Part shown: positions 61,891 through 64,000 of the stretch, piece by piece
Layout: the number at the start of each line of letters is the position of its first letter
Position numbering within the stretch: the first letter of the stretch is position 1
The notes under the pieces: model-generated
Told to the model about the DNA's origin: nothing
The model's database searches: none
Seen by the model: only the letters and a program-made list of their open reading frames with translations
Translations under genes and position numbers: made by a program
From: Pyxicephalus adspersus
Taxonomy: Eukaryota > Chordata > Amphibia > Anura > Pyxicephalidae
Length of the DNA stretch: 64,000 nt
Direction: 5' to 3'
Assembly (NCBI RefSeq): GCF_032062135.1
Contig: NC_092869.1
Span: forward strand, 43,066,140-43,130,139

Positions 61891-62545
61891 CTAAATTGGG
61901 CAGGTTCTCCTTAGGAATTTACTCAGGAAATCATAAACATCCAGAAAAATGTAGTTGCCGATTTCAAATGATCCAATATTTTGTTGCATGCTTCCAGTGA
62001 CATGAAGGAAGAATCTATTTGTGGAATACACCATAGTGTCTCCTGCGATTGAGTGTATGTAATAATATTTGTGCATATTTTGCAACTTTGATGCAATGTG
62101 GGTCAAGGTACCCCAATTAGCCCCAATAAGCCTCAACATGCAAAAAAAGATAGAAAACCAACATGAAAAAAAGCAAGTAGTCAATCAAGTCTGCTATTTT
62201 TTAATCAGTAGATTATAGATCTATGTTTAACCCAATACATTAAACCTATTCACCCATAATACTTCCTAAGATTACTTAATGCATTCAATACCTTCATATA
62301 CATGTACAGTTTTATTATTACTTGTGTATAAAAATTTTGTTTCTAATAAGTGAATTTTTTCAGTGAATAAATCAAAAAATAAACCTGTACATTAACAATC
62401 AATAAATGCTGCAAGCTGCTTGACATATATTTATAAAAAGATAACTCATGGAAAACTGCTATAAATGTATTATCAGATAATACAGAGATCCATATAAAGC
62501 AGATTGTTGTCTGACTCTTATTAACACTGTCTTTTAAACCTCAAG
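61891..62545. other. AT-rich intron upstream of the SS4 exon
   Basis: Strongly AT-rich single-copy sequence. The acceptor of the following exon is weak: 'gtcttttaaacctcaag' has a short, purine-interrupted pyrimidine tract, as is common for regulated cassette exons. Confidence 0.55.
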
Positions 62546-62623
62546 GGAACACAGAACTTCACCAAAAACCGAAACTGTCCTATAAATTGCCCCGGAATCC
62601 GGATGACGGTCAGCAGGATAAAG
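62546..62623 (+). CDS. nrxn3: Neurexin splice-site-4 (SS4) cassette exon, divergent
   Basis: A 78-nt exon between 'cctcaag' and 'gtaactt', phase 1 at both ends, so it can be included or skipped without breaking the frame. Joined to the previous exon it reads GNTELHQKPKLSYKL then PRNPDDGQQDK before the next split codon. The mammalian SS4 insert is 30 residues, starts GNTDNERF, has a central KxPxKxxRP and ends LQEK. Here the start GNT, a basic aromatic centre (KLSYKLPR) and the end QQDK agree in position, while the rest differs and four residues are missing. Location, phase and length support SS4 identity. In known neurexins SS4 inclusion weakens neuroligin and LRRTM binding and favours cerebellins. 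Expression of this exon is not proven, and the following common exon is not in the window. Confidence 0.75.
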
Positions 62624-62850
62624 GTAACTTCGTAACTGGCTGTGTTTCATGCATGTCCCCGCTCCGTTGCATGCTTTTCATGGAATGATACCCAATTTTC
62701 ATCCGCAGGCGTAATTCTTAAAATAACAGTTAAAGGGACTATATAAGTGGCTTCTTAAAATCTGCCGCCGATAATAAACCTAAATACTTTCCAGAAGGTA
62801 ATGTGGTTGCAATATTTAACGGGGAGTTTAAATGCTGATTAAAGTAACAT
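62624..62850 (+). promoter_or_regulatory. Candidate intronic splicing-control region for SS4
   Basis: Within 50 bases of the donor lie two TGCATG motifs (62650-62655 and 62668-62673), the binding site of RBFOX proteins, which promote exons when bound downstream. From 62717 to 62844 come at least six TTAAA or TAAA-type motifs ('cttaaaataa', 'gttaaag', 'cttaaaa', 'tttaaat', 'attaaag'). STAR proteins SAM68 and SLM2 bind U(U)AAA motifs and control neurexin SS4 skipping in mammals. The match of motif type, place and exon is suggestive; binding is inferred. Confidence 0.55.
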
Positions 62851-64000
62851 TTATTGGATAGTCATCGAGGAGCATCATTTAAATGAATCACCATAAATCT
62901 ACAAAACAGGCTCATAACCCAGCAATTTCATTATAGAGGAATAAATGTCAGTTACAAAGTTAACTGCGGGATAATTAATTTCCAGCACTGAGCCTGCTCA
63001 TAAGCAGCAAATCAACAGACCAGTTAGAAAAAGGCGCAGAACTTAAACTTTCAGCCAATCACGGTTTGGCCTGCCAGCTATGTCCCTTTAACACCGTATC
63101 AGGAAACGGTGCGGGTGTTTATGGTTGTAGCATGGACTTGTCTTCCATTGATATGCTGGTGTTTAATGGTGGTTGATGCATGATACCTAAGATTCCTTCA
63201 CAGAGAGGCTGTGCAGATGCCGCATCTGATCATCCATCTTGTGCTGAATTATTAACGGGTTTATTATTACTGTCTCTGAAAAGACAGCTCCAAGAGGCGT
63301 TGGGAAATGTCACCATTAAGCTGTTGATAAAATTCTACAGAAACCTGTGTGTGTTGTCTGTGTCTGTCTGTCTCTAGATAGGTGAAGATATTCTACAGGG
63401 AGCTGGTAGGGTACAAAAGTGTAGTGGTGGGCAGGAAGAAAGAATAGGTCTGGAATAGCGGGGTATTTTACCCCCTAGGGTCTATACAGATAAAATATGT
63501 TGAGCTGGTGGCCCTGAGTGGAGATACGTCACCATGCAGACATTGATAAGAGTAGGGCGCTCCGTCATTGACATGCCAGGGTATTATAATTTCCTTTGTA
63601 AATTTTTATACCATTTGGCTAAATCAAGCCACAAAAGAATCTGATGCTGAAAGAGGTGAAGTGAATTCCAAAAAACAATGTGCTTTAGTAACAACCAATA
63701 ATCACTGTTGCAACTCCTTTTCCCCAGGCCAAAGGTTACCAGTTGTTCCTGATGGGCAGCTAAGAATAGCAATATGTCCTTATAGCTAAAGGCAAGGGAT
63801 GCTCCACTTTTGGACCCCAAGTTGTAATTAGGACCCAAAAAAAGATTGGTTTACGGACCATTTTCAGATTTGGCTTTCTGGGGAGCACAGGTTTTGAGGG
63901 TCCAACAATTCTTGTATTGTATCAGCTGTTGCTGGGTCTGCTCCCAAAGGAACAAGCATGGCCTATGTAAACGCCTTTTTTTCTGTCTTTCCAAACCGGT
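62851..64000. other. Intron downstream of SS4, candidate conserved block 62800-63110
   Basis: About 62800-63110 is non-repetitive and carries 'gctgattaaagtaacattta', 'gcgggataattaatttccag' and 'ttcagccaatcacggtttgg', a look typical of conserved non-coding DNA. The rest to the window edge is single-copy. The next expected exon (starting with the residues after SS4, RQLTIFN in mammals) was searched for by eye and not found. Confidence 0.4.

Noticed and set aside
63717..63786. Possible next neurexin exon: 'ttttccccag' followed by a frame reading GQRLPVVPDGQLRIAI, faintly like GRQLTIFNTQAQIAI
   Set aside because: A stop follows within 20 codons and none of the highly conserved downstream LNS6 sequence is present; likely chance.

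Overview
This is vertebrate genomic DNA, most likely from a frog. It lies inside a neurexin gene on the + strand, and the clearest match is to neurexin-3. Four coding exons can be read with consensus splice sites and matching phases. They are the beta-neurexin-specific first exon (21949-22081), the first exon of the shared sixth LNS domain (39652-39833), the second LNS6 exon, which ends at splice site 4 (56968-57139), and a cassette exon at splice site 4 itself (62546-62623). Joined in phase they give 188 residues: a signal peptide, a very short beta-specific tail, the first part of LNS6 and an SS4 insert. The rest of LNS6, the stalk, the transmembrane segment and the cytoplasmic tail lie beyond the right edge. 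No alpha-neurexin exon was found in the 21.8 kb upstream of the beta exon, so that stretch is probably the alpha intron that houses the beta promoter.

The amphibian call rests on four tRNA-derived SINE copies of the V-SINE type, whose 3' region (core near 'gcgctatataaatactg') I associate with frogs, on a Tc1/mariner 5' fragment, on a short inverted-repeat element present twice, and on the neurexin sequence.

About 99% of the window is intronic or promoter-proximal non-coding DNA. Its most striking property is the number of tandem arrays: about 17 separate minisatellite or degenerate tandem tracts with unit lengths of about 26 to 78 bp. The best are a 30-bp array (7860-8945), a 48-bp array (32965-34100) and a 70-bp array (42405-43610). 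Both assembly gaps fall inside tandem or low-complexity tracts. Arrays whose period is a multiple of three create long open frames on both strands; these are not genes.

Points worth attention: (i) the beta exon lacks the histidine-rich linker typical of beta-neurexins; (ii) the SS4 exon is 78 nt rather than the mammalian 90 nt and is divergent, with a weak acceptor and with RBFOX-type and U(U)AAA motifs just downstream; (iii) a 459-bp element with 21-bp target-site duplications carries several cUUCGg-capped hairpins on the minus strand, suggesting a retroposed structured RNA; (iv) there is a decayed hammerhead-ribozyme-like motif. Everything here was read by eye; no alignment or database search was run.
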